Of a stretch of 64,000 nucleotides of DNA, positions 23,844-37,194 are shown one piece after another. The translations under genes and the position numbers were made by a program. The DNA comes from Primulina eburnea (taxonomy: Eukaryota; Streptophyta; Magnoliopsida; Lamiales; Gesneriaceae), in the NCBI RefSeq assembly GCF_022965805.1, contig NC_133108.1:37393051-37457050 (forward strand). The letters are read 5' to 3'. Numbering within the stretch: the first letter of the stretch is position 1; the number at the start of each line of letters is the position of its first letter. The notes under the pieces are model-generated. The model had not been told where the DNA came from. It searched no databases and saw nothing but the letters and a program-made list of their open reading frames with translations.

Positions 23844-26800
23844 TCAACATCCGGCAGCTTTCAAGAAATTGTCGTATGGACTCGATGCTGGTAGTCTGAA
23901 GGAGTGGGGATTCTTTTGCAATTCAGCTGCACATTGTGCTGGAGCTCCGGTAACGGATGGTTCACTTGGGGCTCTAGGAACATTCTGATACAACAAATTT
24001 CGGGGGCACAATAGTCAGAAACTAAGTCATGAACATTGACTAAAGCTGTTGAATTCTAAAGTTCAAAAAAAATAGAGAAGAGAAAATTACGTGCTTCCAC
24101 CGTGAAGATAGATACACTATGAATTCAATCAATACAATCATAACTCTTTTATATAGATGAAATAACTTAAAATAAATATGACAAGAAATATTTCAAATAA
24201 ATATATCGAATATGCATAATAAGGCAAAATAAATGTTACTGCCATTATAAAAAAGAAAATCTGCCATAGAGTTTTAAACAATTAAGTCAGTGTTTCTCGA
24301 TGATAATTATGAAAGTTTAAACAAGTTAGTGTTTCTCGATGATAATTATGAAAGTTTACTGCGAACGTTGAGTAGAAATATGGTATTTTTTTGTGGTTCT
24401 GAATATGGCAGTTCAAATTGCGCATGTGATTTTGCATCAAGAGTAAACATTGATGCTAAAGTAACTGCTCATGGTCCATCCGTACAATTTGGTAGTTACA
24501 TTAAGCCTAACCTAAATGTTTTTTATAATTATCGAAATTTAAGGAAAATTTGTAGACAGACCATGTTTAGCCTGAGAACCATGTACATAGTCTGAGAACT
24601 GAACTATATGCCACCAACTTTAGCCTAAGATCGATTGGCAGTATGTTCACATACAAAGATGCATGTCCCACGTACATGTGTTGTAATAAAAAAATGTGCG
24701 CACAAACTTTAGGCATATTTTTAAGTACCTTATGTATATCATAGTCAATAACCGCATGTGAAGCCATTTGCTTGCCCTCTTCATCAGAATTTGGCAAAGA
24801 TATTGTTAACAAGCTCCCTTGGCTAGGATCAGTGCTAACCAAATATGACATCTTCTGTTGCTTTCCCATTAAAAGTGCCTCACAGTGATTGGCCATTTCC
24901 TTGTAAGATGCATCAGGGGCAGTGCTCATAGAGATTCTGCCGACATAATGTGCTGTATCCAATACCTATTTACAAATATTCAAAAATATTAATGCATGAT
25001 ACAGTTTCAAAACTTGGACTGCTGCAAGAAAATTATTCAAGCAACTCACAGATTGCATGAGTTGATCCACACTAAGGAAACTTGGAGATTCGACTGTTGA
25101 TTGAGAATCATGTTGGAAATTACTACTTGCGAGTGAATCCGTTAGAGAAGAATCATCAAATCCAATGGTCGAGGTTGCCTGTATTATATTACTAAGAAAT
25201 AAGATATCAACAAACAAAAATACTGCAGAACTCAATACAATAACTTACCTTCTCTAGGTTTTTCAGACTGCGAGAATTAATTTCATGTCCTTTCTTGGAG
25301 CTAGCAATAAACAATTGGGCTCGAGAAGAACACAAGTCATCAGACACAAAGTCCTTAAGCAATTGCTCCTTTATGGTAGACTTTTCAGACTGAACCAAAT
25401 AGCGATGATGCAGATAATAATCATATAAACAAAATATTACCCACCTGGTCAAAAAGTCATAAACAAGAAATTTAAAGACTTACATCTGATAATATACCCA
25501 AGTTTTGAATTATAATTGAAACTAGGGATTCTCTAGTCTGGTCCTCGGTTAATTTTATTTCTGAAAGACAACGAAGAGCAGAAGAGTCATCTTCTTTGGA
25601 TCCATAAACAAATTCTTGGTGTCCTAAACCAGCTTCAGTTATCTTCAATTTGGAGTCTTCCACCAAGCATAAAAAAGGATCAACCTTACACAAATCCAGA
25701 AAAGAAAAGAAAATCAGACATCACAATAAATGGGACACACACACATTATAAAAATTAAAGGACCTTAGAACAGATAAGCAACCCACCACTTTATTAGAAA
25801 GCGTAGCCTTCACATATGGAAGAAGAGGATGAATGTTGAAAGCCACTGATGAAAATATAATCATAGAAGTTGAGAGCATAAAGAGAGATCTGCGACGTGA
25901 CAAAGGGAGAGTCCCTGAAAATAATATAATCGACTTCAGTGGCAAAATACCTTGCTTATACCATAACCGAATTCGTCCAAAACTTGTTTCACCGGAAAAT
26001 ACAATCTTTCATTTGCATTTTTAGCAAATCATCTTGCAAAAAATTCCTCCAGTAACTAAATTTACATTATTTCACCAACCTGGTTGAACCCTACCATATT
26101 TCATATGAATTATATGTAACTAGTGTTATTATTAAGCCATCTACTGAGTTTAGATTTAAGCACAATGTTCTTAATCATAAAAAATTAGAATTATCAAGTT
26201 CAATCACTTGAAATATTATCCAAATGAATGAGTGTCATGATTTATGAAAATAAACATCCACTCCTCTACTCATTGATACAAAACGTATGAAAAATGTGGT
26301 TCTTTGAAATTGTAGAACTAAGGTGTCCCATTAGATTCTATTAGCATGTCTCCAGATTAAGATTTCTTGTCTATTATATCATCTCTTTCATTTTCCCTCC
26401 ACACCGTTTACCTACTATAGACAGTATAGGCAAAAGATGGCACCATATTTAAAAACATCATCATTATCTGCTGCCGCAGAATTCTCATCGTAAGAAGTCT
26501 CACCTCCTTCTGCAAGAGAAACATTCCTCAATGAAAATGCCAATTGAAAACACTGAATTAGAGCATCACGGCTTGAGTTCTGCACCCACCAAAGAAAACA
26601 GTTTCAGAGTTTTAACTCATAGCTCTCTCGACAACATACCTATTCAAGAAGAAGAAATTGCAAAGGAAGGACTCATTCTATCTCTACATCCTTAAGCCCC
26701 TGAATCCCCCACAATATTCCAGCAAGGTAATTTTTCCAAATTTTGAGGGAGCAAATTTAGGATGAATTCATTTAGTTATCAATATCCGTGTTCCGTTGCA

Positions 26801-29800
26801 AGGACTTGTGTTGCGGGTGTAGTTTTATGTAGTTTCAATCATTGCCTTTCCTCTAGTTTCTTTGTGATGATTTGTTCACAAATTATGTCCGCTGCAGGTG
26901 TCACACTCAGCATATCCTGATTCACCTCTGGGTCCAGATGCTTTCCATGAGTATGGATCTTTACTTGTCCAGGATTACGAGGAGGTTGTTAAGAAATATG
27001 AAACAGGGAAGCACTTGTGCTTATTGCTTTTGATCAAGGACTTATCCCAGTAATTACTTGTCTATATAGTTCCAATAAATTTTAGGTTGATTGCTTGGTA
27101 ACCCATGTTATATTAAGTTACTTGGATCATTACATTGTTCAAACCATACCCAAAGTCCAATTCACATATTTTCTTGCATCACTTGTAATGCAGTAAAAAG
27201 CATTCTTCCAAAGAGAATGCGCGTCTTTAACAGAATCTAAAACATCATCAAGCCTCAACTTGATTCAGATACAAAAATAAAAAGAAAAATCTTGCAAACA
27301 TTACTCAGGATAACCCCTCTCCCCTTTCCCAAAACCCAGTACAGCAAAAAAAAATACATCTTTAGAGAATTAGGAAAACACATTATTATAGAGAAAACAG
27401 AAATAAATACAAGACCGCAATTAAAAGCAGGTTGCAGCATTAATGCTTAATGTTTGAGAAATTACTGGACACGAAATATACCTTGGCTCGAGAGAACAAT
27501 AAAATCAAGCTGTATGAATGAGCTATGGCCTCATAATTTCCAGGCACATTCGCAGGAGACAGTGATTGAGTCCAAATTGATGAAAGGAGAAGGGTAATCT
27601 GGTGGCTGCTCAGTCTAAGAGGGACACGCTGAAAGTGAAAAGGAAGACATTTGCTTGTGATAGCACTATATATGTATACACACACACATATATAATAACA
27701 TCACTAAGAGACACCTAATGACTACTATAACATTGTTAAACCAATGAGAATCTTCATCTCAACTACCTGAACACCAGGGCAGACCTGGTGGTGATTGGGG
27801 GGTGTGGGGGTCACCATGCTCGAGCAAAAAAATGGAATTTAAGTTGTAACTACTCTGATATCCCATCTTTTCCCCTTTCTACAAAACCTCCCTCCCTCCC
27901 TAGAATATTCCTAGATCCTACCTATTGAACCCATGTAAACAACATTTAATACAAGAAGTTGTAAATCATAGCACAATTTGAAAAAGACTTGAGCCTATCA
28001 CATCTGACATGTATAAGCTTTGGAAAAAGTAGAAGAATACCAAGCAGGCCTACCATGTCCTTACTTGACTTGGTCAAAGAATCAACATCTGGCATTGATG
28101 AACCTCTTAAGCTATATACCCGACTATATGTAGACTTAATTTTGTTGAACATTCCATTTGTATTGTTTATATGCTCTACATCCCCAAAAAAATTTTCATT
28201 GCTCATCTCAGTGAGGTTTTCCCTGGAAATGCTCCTCTTGTTTCTCAACTTCTCGAACAGGACAGCTGATGAGGAAAACACAGAAACAGTTTTTGAGAGT
28301 GTCCTTGGAAACTCGATGTTTTTCTTCGATTCAGACAAAGTTGATTCCAAATGAGGGCAAACTGAAGATGGCACAAGGACAACAGAGAAGATCTGGTGAG
28401 CTCCAACTCGGGTTTCATGATCTGGATCCACCATAGCCAAAAGTAACTGCTGAAATAAAGCCTCTGGGAAAGCCTAGATGGAGAACAAAAATACCATACA
28501 TAGCGTCAATATCTCACCTAGAGAAATGATAAAGAAAAGTAGCTGAAATCTTTTCAATTTTTTTAAGAGCTTGCCTTGTTCTGATATGATACATTTGGCA
28601 AAAAGGCAACAATTTGAGCAGCACGATAGACAGCAAAAATGGTAGGTCTAGCCATATAAGTAACACTTGAGTTATTCTCCAACATTGTTGCCATTACATC
28701 AAGGATTAGACCTGAATCTCCAACCTGTAATTATATAAAAAGCACCACCACCACGAATTTCAGAAAGTTGGCTGAAGAAGGAAAGATGGCAGTGACAACT
28801 AAACGAGTCCACTATAAAATATAATAGGCATTTGATGAGAAAATATAGAGATTTAGTAATGCCACCTTCGACGACAGTGCTGTAAGACACTCGTCAACCG
28901 CCTCATGAAATTTTCTATTCCATTTGATTGAATCATCTTCGAGTGAGTAATGAATACTTTTGCGCAAATGCCTCATGATATCACTTACAGCGCTAACTAT
29001 AGCTATTGATGACTGGATCTTAGTGAGTCTAGCAAGTGCAGTGACCACCTCAACTATGTCAAGCTGCATGCCAGGTTGCTTAAGAACACTTTTATGGTCA
29101 AGATGCTTGACTAATAATGACAGCAACAAGTGTGTATTTTGCCCTGCACAAATAAAAGAAAGAAATGCACTTGATAAAAAAAAAAGGAGAAAAATACAAC
29201 GATCAATCTGAAACAGGCCACAAATAATAATTAACTCTGACCAGAATTATCCATCAGAATTTGCATGTCTTTGAGCACTGGAAAAGCGATCCCACTTGCG
29301 GTATGCCAGAGGTTTCCATTGTCAATGTAGCGGAACAAAGATTCTAAAACACGACGCATGGTAGTGGCCTCTTTTCCAAGATTGGCCATGTTATGCAAGC
29401 ACACTCTAGACCAGAAGCTTGGGTTCTTGGCATCCTCCCTGTGATTTTTAATCAAAATTCAAGTTAAGCATACAAAAAATGGCCAAAGGAAAATCCAAAT
29501 TGTTCGAAGAAATTACGCTGTCACGTTTAGTTGTCCTTTATCATTAACGATCATCGTCCAAGAAGGAACCTCTGTTTCTGGTAAGGGAGACACACGATCC
29601 TCAGTTTTACGAACTTCTTGCGCCGTATTATTTTGGTTGGAGTTGTGGGACTCCTTATTTGCACCTCCATAATTTTCCAAGACCACGGAGACAATCTGAA
29701 CAGAAAGATTGAGTTGATAAATAAAATGAAACTGGGTGGGAGGGGATGTAAATTTGAAAATAGTAAAGAAAAAGGACAAGACATGTAACTATATAAATTA

Positions 29801-32800
29801 GATAACAGACTTTCATAGTATAAACAGATTGCAATGAAAAGTGAAGTTGAACAATACATATTTCACCCTCGTTTAACAATAATAACACCTTAGTTTGATA
29901 CTTTTGGAGTTAGATCGGAAAACAAAAGGCCAAAAAAAGATATAACTTAGAAATAATAAATTCTACTACCAGCTAATTGTTTTCCAGCTTTATTTCAGCT
30001 TTCAACGTGTCACAACTTACCTATCTCTTACTATGCTCATGTCGGGGGTACAAATCGAGAACACTCTTGGGATTTTCATTTTAGGAGGGCAGTGAGAGAT
30101 GTAGAGATTGATCAACTCACAGGGTTATTAGAAGTCTTAGAGCCTGTTAGATTGGTTGAGGGGGTGGATGATTTTATCCACTGGAGAGGGGATCCATCGG
30201 GTTTGTTTTCTGTTGTCTCTTTCTACGACTCATTTTTCTCACCAAACCTTTTCCCAAAATTTCAACTCTTTGATAAAATCTGGAGAGTTCCTGTTCCTAG
30301 TAAGATTCAGTTTTTCTCTTGGACTACAACTCTGGGTAAGCTACCGACATCGGAGATGCTTCAAAAAAGATGCCCCGGCCTTGCGTTGTGTCCAAATTGG
30401 TGTGTTTTATGCAGACATGACTCAGAGTCTCAGGATCACATTTTCATCCACTGCCCATTCTCGTCTTCTTTATGGATTAAAGCTTTGCAGGAGTTGCGGT
30501 TGTATTGGGTTACGCCTAAATCAACCAAAGACTTATTCAGCATGGATTTGGGTCGGACAACAGGCAAGAGAGGAGGAATATTTTGGCGAGTAGTGGTTCA
30601 ATGTATATGCTGGACAATTTGGTTGGAAAGAAACCACAGAATCTTCGAAGAAAGAGAATCGGACGTCAACAAATGCTGGGACAAAATCAAGCTTAATGTC
30701 GCCACATGGATTGGAATTAACAAGGAGTTCAAGAATGTTTCGGTTTATGATTTGATAAGACAGTGGGACTTTGTGTATCACTAGACCATTAGTGCGATAG
30801 ATTTCGAAATTTTTAGGTCATCTGCTATAATCGATGACTGATGTAATCATTATTATCACTTAAATTAAAATATTGTTTCCTATAAAAAAAAATCAGTAAG
30901 AGCTCGGTAACATAGATAGATAAAATTAATTTTGTGCTGGAGAACACATTGCAATTCAATATCATTTGTTATTTGGGAGCTAATGTACACATTTTTTAAT
31001 GTGTGTGTTTAAAGAAGCATACTTGGCTTTCCTTGATTTGCCTGAAACTTGAAAGCATGGTGCAATCAATAATAACGAATTTTGACAATGATCTAAAAGT
31101 GTTACAGTGGCTATAAATACATACTTGAACAGTTAAGTCAACCTTATTCAAATTGTCACGAGAATTTCTACGAAAGCAATAACATGATAATATAAATTCA
31201 ATTCAGTGCTCTAACTTCAATTTAAGAAACTGATAAAAATGAACAGAATTGTAGGTAGAAAAACAATGATGGCATAAGATACAGAGCATACTTAAAGAAA
31301 ACAAAGGAGATAAACAAGTTGTTTATTTCAGGTTCATTAGGTAGGACAACAAAGAAGAGAAGCTCACATATCTTAAAAAAAGACTATACTTACACAATCA
31401 AATTCGACTGAAATGTGGGAGTTTTCACCCATGAACCAAATCTGTACAAGAAGGGAAAAAAGAGGAACTATTCAATGTTCAAAAGAAGACAGAAAATCTC
31501 AAAAGAAAGCATATCGATAAATGTTGAATGGCTAAAAATCCAAGTACATGCGCATGAAGCACTGAGGTATCACAAATGAAATGAACACCAAATCCATGGT
31601 TATCATTCTACGAACAACTACTAAGAAGCTTACAAAAACAAAACCAGTGTGCTCTAAATATGCTGTAAAGAATCCATAAACAAAACCTGCTCTGGTCTAG
31701 AACCCAAGGGAAGATTACTAACTGGTAAGAATAGCTTGCTGGTGTGTACACCAAGCATTTACGCTTACAAAAAGTATCAGAAAATAAATTAACGTAGAGA
31801 TATCTCAGTCACTAAATTCCTTTGGAGTTCTCCCCTTCACCGAAAGTAATTGCCCATTATCCATATATAAAAACATTGATTATAACAAAAATTATAATTT
31901 AATGAAAATGGCTCGTTTTAAGAGATTATTAGACCATTGACATGAAGTCGATAATACTGTATGTATAATGGTGTTTTGACTCAATCTCTTCTCCAAATTT
32001 ACTGTTTATTTTTACTGCATCCATAACAAAGCAAAGCCACAAGCAGCAGCAGCCAACGTTTCAGGAAATAGAAAAATTCAGTAAGCCACAACATAAACTT
32101 TCACAAGTATCAATAAAGTATAGTGCACCTGAAGTTGCTTAAGTCGCATGATCAGCACTTCCACAATCAAGAAATGAAAACTTAAAAGAATAATTGGAAT
32201 ATATGACCTAAATCTCAGCTGCATGTCAAAATGTTTTTTGTTGTTCATTATAAAATACTGGTTTTAAATTTGACCGGCAACTTGTCTGAAGAAATCCAAA
32301 TCATAAAAAGTGAATGATATACTGAAGGTAAAGTTAACAGTTCCTGTTCCAAGTCCAACAAAAAGTAAAGAAAAGCCCATCATAGTTGAAGGAAAGAGGA
32401 AGAAAAACACCTAAAGAAGCAAGAAAAAATATTGAGAACTAAAGAATGTTGCCAAGGCTTGCATTTAAATTCTACATATTTTTTGATAAGTTGAATTTAA
32501 GTAGACTCAGATTCCTACTCTAATTTAAATTTATCAACTCAAAGGTATTTGAAAAAGTAATGAAAATGTATATGCTATACCATAGCAGATATAGCTTGCA
32601 GTCCAGCTGCCCGTAGATATTCCACCCTCTTATCTTCTCCCACTTCTTGAGCTAGTTGGCATAGTTTTGGTATAAACCCTTCCAGGTTAAACATGTAAGT
32701 TCCATCTTTCTGGAAATAATACCAGAGTTGAATAAGTCTAATTTTTATAGTAGGAATTTAAAGAACCCTATCCATAAGCTTAAGGAGCTGATCATCCGGA

Positions 32801-35800
32801 GAAAAGAAAGAAATAAATAAACTAGCCTGATTATTCACAAAATCAAACAGAGATTGACACCCAATAATTAATATTTCATCCTGGTTTGTCTGATCCAGCA
32901 AGGTCTGCATGATGCTCAGCAGAGTATTTGCAAACAAAGGCCTGACATGAAATGAAATATGTAAATTTTGTGAGTAGCGCTACTTTTAGGAGACAATATG
33001 ACAAAACAGATTTGAAAGCTCATGCTTTGCAAATCAAATAAAGGATCGAAACAAGAAGGAAACATTAAAGACAACAAAAGGGAAAGCCATCAATTTCCGT
33101 ATGATAATATTCAGTTCGAAATTCATGCTGACGTAAATTTTTCCATGGTTCATATTCTATCAAATGTTTAGAAAGAACTATGACAATACAAATACTAATA
33201 TTTCAATTCATATTCTATCAATTGAAATTCAGAGCGCCGCATTAAAGTTCCAATATTGAAGAAATTAATTATTAAGATGTTATACTACCAAAAATATGGA
33301 AAAGGTTCAAAATATATGATCCTGGTTTCAGAATCTTACAAAAACTAAATATAAGATGATGCACAAACTGATTTACCAACAAATAAAAGACAGTCTATAA
33401 TAAATCCGATAATTTGGACACCGAACATAAATATAGCAGCAGTGTACGTACATTTGCTCTTTGCATGAAGATATCAATTTCCTGTAAATGCACAAGACTG
33501 TTTTCACTGATCGAAAGTTTTCGGTTCTTAAGTACTTATAACATCGTTGCTCAATAGAGCTTGCAATCTGTAGAAAACAAACATAAAAATAAGTAAAACG
33601 AAATGATTTAGAAAGGGAATAAAAGTAGCAGCACTGTGATACACAAAATTAGGATAGTACATTCGATATTTTGTTTATAAAATGATTATGAGTTATGTCA
33701 AGAGCCAAACACAGGCCGAAAAGAACACGATGAAAGAAGGGTGTAAAACATATCATGTTACATGCATCTAACTATCAAGAAGCAGAGTTTTGTGAATTCA
33801 TTTTAGTTTCTTTGATAGTAAATTATTTCTAAATAATATTTTATTTTTCTTGAATTCTTTTAATTAAAGAATTCGCCTCTATACCCTCAAAAATGACATT
33901 AATCAAATTTCTGTCAATTTGTCAATCATAGTCTTCTTTGTTTAAGGCAGAAAGAGGATTTGTTGAAGCATTTTAAGTTTTGGTTATTGAATAAAGTTGT
34001 TTATCTAAATGATAACTATAGAACCTAACCAAACTAAATTCAAGGAGGAAAACTGAATTAAGAAGTCTGATTGATTACAAAGCCAGAGTGATCAAACATG
34101 AGAAGGATACTAATAGTCAAACTGATTCTAGGTCGATTGATGAAGTCCAACTAACTGTCTATCTAGTTGATAAGTCAGAACAAAACCATATTCCCTGAAG
34201 AATCAGTATGATTAAAGATCAGAACTCAGCTGAAATATTAGATAAAGCTTTCCGTACTAACAATCACTGAACCTTAAACAGAATGTCAGGTTTCGGCGCA
34301 CTACCAGAACATGTCAGAAATGACGATGACATAGAAACAACGACATCTGCATTTGAAAATTGATATATTTTGAAAAGATTACCGTTGCAGATTAAAGCTA
34401 TAAATAGCTCAGATGAACAAACTCTACACTATCTATTTTTGGATTATAAAAGCAAACTAATCTTCTTCGTAAAAGCTTTCCGAGAGTCAAACTGAAATAG
34501 CTAACACACGATGATATATCATTATCTGATCTTTTTGAGGATCAAATTTGTGTTTAGAATCTCTCTGTGAAATCTGTGTAATTGAGAGTAAGAAGTCTTA
34601 CTGTTCAAAGTATTTAGATTGAAACTTTACCAAGAGTTTCAGTTAGGCATTTTTTAAGTCCCACTAAAGTAGGTGTTTCAAATTACTCGTAATCACCAAA
34701 GTCTTTTAATGCAAACCTTCAGTGAGGAAGAAGGGGCGACATAGGAGTTTTGAAATCTCCGAACATCCAGAAACAACTTCGTGTTTATTTACTTTTCAGT
34801 CTACCTTCCTTAATAATTTTCTCGATAAGCCATTAATTCAACCAGTTTCAGTAAGCCTGTTTTCGCACAGTTCTCACTGATTGACTTACCCAACTGACAA
34901 GAATAAAATTTCAATGTTGCTAACACAACCGAAATATTTTGAGATAAATTTATTCACTGCCTCTAAATTTATTTTCGATCCTAACAGGAGCATTGGCAAG
35001 GGAAAAAAACCTGAGGGCATGGGGATAATAAACTAAATTTATATAAATTTCTATCATTTATTCCTCTAGTTAAACAATGAAACCTGCAAAATCATTAAAG
35101 TCACAAGTCCCCAAGCGCCAGCAAATCATGAGATCATATTCGTATCAAACTATCATAAAGCTGCTGCCAGTAAAAATAGTTAGCTCGTGCAAATTTGACA
35201 AAGATTTTGCTGAGTGAAGAAAAACAAGGAGCACTTAAACATGATGTGTGAGGGCCAGGCTCCCAACATAAAACCCAAACCTCCTTATCGTTGGGGAACT
35301 TAAAGGGCGTGTAAATGGCACCTTGATGTAGGGATAATGGCTGCCATTAACAGCCATTATTTAAGAATTAATATGAGAAATAAACCCTCTTGTAACAGTC
35401 AAGTTATGGAAATAATAAGAATTGAGACAAAGTTAAAATTACAAGTGAATTCAGCACCTATAAATACTCAACAAATTCCCATGAGAAATTTTGTACAAAT
35501 ACTCTCTGCAAGTAATAGCACTATTGTTATTTCTGCCTAAGCACCAAATTCCCAACAAAGACAAATCCAGCAAGGAAAAGCTCAGTGTTTCTAGCTTTCT
35601 TGTTTTCCCAAACACATACTTCCACTTCAACTGACATTTTAGCCACCACATATAAGAGGTTTTCTGGTTTAAAATTGTGTTATGTTTTAAACCAGGATGA
35701 CTCATTAAATGGTTAAAAACTTATATTTCTAGAGTGAAAATTCTGGAACCAAAGAGTATCAACACATTCGTAGTTTTCATTTTTTTGTTTACCAACATAG

Positions 35801-37194
35801 TGGGTTATGTGTTGATACTCTTTGGTTCCAGAATTTTCAGTCTAGAAATTTAATTTTTAAGCATGTGACGGTAGGAATTCATTGTTTTGAGCTACTACCA
35901 ACCCTGACACAGAGAGTGAATCCGTTGTTCTAACCTCGCCTTTGGAACGGTCAGTAGCCATGCAGACCTATACACTTTGTTTTGAAACCGGATAAGGCAA
36001 ATTAATACTCTTTCATACTTTGTTTCAGAACCGGCTAAGGCTAATAAAGCTTTGTGTGCATTTTGTTTTTGTTCTATTTTCAAAATGTTGTCATAGTAGT
36101 TATGTTTTTTGTATAAACATGTTTTGTTATAAAATGTTTGTACTGGAACGAATTGGCTCTGAATGATTTCCTTGTAACTCACCTCTTACAACCCTTATGG
36201 CTAAGTCATGTAGTTGCTTCATAGTTGCATAACTATTGGTACTTTTATCCTCTCTTTTTTCTTTGTTGTGATTAACTTTCAGAAAAAATGAGAAGCTATG
36301 CAATTTCACTTGTTTTCCAAACGTAACAAACTGTTTCAGTATTTTGATGTAATAATAGACTAGTTTTTCGCACTTTCAGTTTTCTTGAAAGTTTAATATA
36401 AATTTTCGAAAATATTGTCAATGTCACACCCCGATGCCAAGCTTCATGCTTGGGCCGTGGCATTATGAGTTTTCTGACTTGAACTATGCTATTTTTCTTG
36501 TTCATGTTATTAGATTGGAAACGAACTTTATGCCAGTGTAATAATACCTTGGGGATGCGCAAAGGATTCTTTGCAGCATATTCACATAGTTTGCCAATCT
36601 TTCTATCATTTGGTTCTTCTTCCTGTAATGTAAGTAAAAAACCGAAATAATTTAACGGCAGCGAGTATGAAAAACAAAAAGAGAGACACTAACACCACCA
36701 AGCCATAAAATATAATCACTCATTTGATGCAAAATTGTTGTTGAAGAAACTACATCCAGTCTTGGCTTAATTAACATAGGGTAAAATTCATATCACGATC
36801 CTAATATCCAATGTTTACTAGGATTAGCATTTCACAATCAATGTAAAAAACCTCCAAATCAAGACCGAATTTTATAGAATTGGTCAGCCACGGCACTTCA
36901 AGTTAAATATGTGATATGAATACAGCCAGAATCACAAATTTAGTAACTCACATGATGCAAATTTACCAACAGATACTAAGCTTTTAGTGAAAAATGTTTA
37001 AACAAACAATTTTAATCCGAAACACAACATTTAGTGATGATACAGACCTGGGACCGAGGAAAAATATCCGCTATCAACTTCTTGTACCTCTTCACGGGCT
37101 GCCTAGACCTGGTTCGCAATGAGGGGCAGAAGAAACAAAGACTGCCACACGCCGGTAAGATTTGTCTTGACATCACCCCAGATACAGCGCTCAT
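23844..37194 (-). CDS. SRL2: EFR3/SEMI-ROLLED LEAF2-like armadillo-repeat protein, 19 coding exons
   Basis: Exons on the minus strand: 37048-37194, 36548-36622, 33452-33567, 32827-32941, 32581-32709, 31394-31441, 29517-29695, 29242-29438, 28866-29143, 28575-28724, 28054-28473, 27482-27628, 26504-26579, 25787-25914, 25484-25684, 25249-25389, 25050-25178, 24729-24965 and 23844-23984. They join in phase to 1018 codons (1017 residues), the family's usual length. The N-terminus has a Cys cluster (PACGSLCFFCPSLR) and the basic RQPVKRYKKLIADIFP block, then EPNDRKIGKLCEYAAKNPLRIPK. EFR3 proteins are S-acylated at such Cys and anchor the PI4-kinase alpha complex to the plasma membrane; rice SRL2 affects leaf rolling. 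The C-terminus reads SSPYDNFLKAAGC. Introns 4 and 10 begin with GC; all others are GT-AG. Intron 2 holds an LTR relic and a hairpin, intron 6 a LINE. The family assignment is firm; the molecular role is inferred from relatives. Confidence 0.93.
24289..24358. repeat. Tandem duplication, 39-bp period, in intron 18
   Basis: A 31-bp stretch starting AGTGTTTCTCGATG is repeated exactly, 39 bp apart (24289-24319, 24328-24358). Confidence 0.9.
26690..27052 (+). other. Coding-like antisense stretch inside intron 12, unidentified
   Basis: On the plus strand a splice-acceptor-like TCCGCTGCAG precedes an open stretch reading VSHSAYPDSPLGPDAFHEYG and then LLVQDYEEVVKKYET. A donor-like CAGCAAG|GTAATT lies about 160 bp upstream of that acceptor. 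The composition looks protein-like, but I do not recognise the family and stops lie on both sides. It could be a captured gene fragment or chance. Confidence 0.25.
30041..30890 (+). mobile_element. 5'-truncated LINE inserted antisense in intron 6
   Basis: A plus-strand frame from about 30041 to 30784 encodes the C-terminal end of a plant LINE ORF2. It begins HSWDFHFRRAVRDVEIDQL. The RT zinc-binding (zf-RVT) domain follows, with a C-x2-C pair in CPNWCVLCRHD, then DHIFIHC and W residues, and the frame ends at DFVYH followed by TAG. About 100 bp of 3' UTR and a short A tail (near 30880-30890) complete it. The RT and endonuclease domains are missing, as in typical 5'-truncated copies. The frame is uninterrupted over 230 codons, suggesting modest age. 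No target duplication was found. Confidence 0.8.
33960..34990 (+). mobile_element. Old LTR of the TGTTGGAAC family in intron 2
   Basis: The stretch is related to the solo LTR at 17605-19017. Best shared is a block around 34728-34770 (GAAGAAGGGGCGACATAGGAG, then ATCTCCGAACATCCA), matched by 18645-18690. A TATA-like TATAAATAGC lies near 34400, and the end reads TTCGATCCTAACA. Both termini are too diverged to fix boundaries or a target duplication. Confidence 0.5.
35725..35849. repeat. Near-perfect inverted repeat (hairpin) in intron 2
   Basis: Two 43-nt arms (35725-35767 and 35807-35849) are complementary with a single mismatch and are separated by a 39-nt loop. The core arm sequence is TTCTGGAACCAAAGAGTATC. 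Transcribed on either strand it would form a stem long enough for Dicer-like processing, or it may be a tiny foldback MITE. Confidence 0.9.

Noticed and set aside
27989..28354. 121-codon plus-strand ORF
   Set aside because: Antisense to exon 11 of the EFR3-like gene, whose frame and splice sites are well supported.
36420..36470. Possible LTR start (GTCACACCCCGATGCC) in intron 2
   Set aside because: Only a short resemblance to gypsy LTR starts, with no second end or target duplication.
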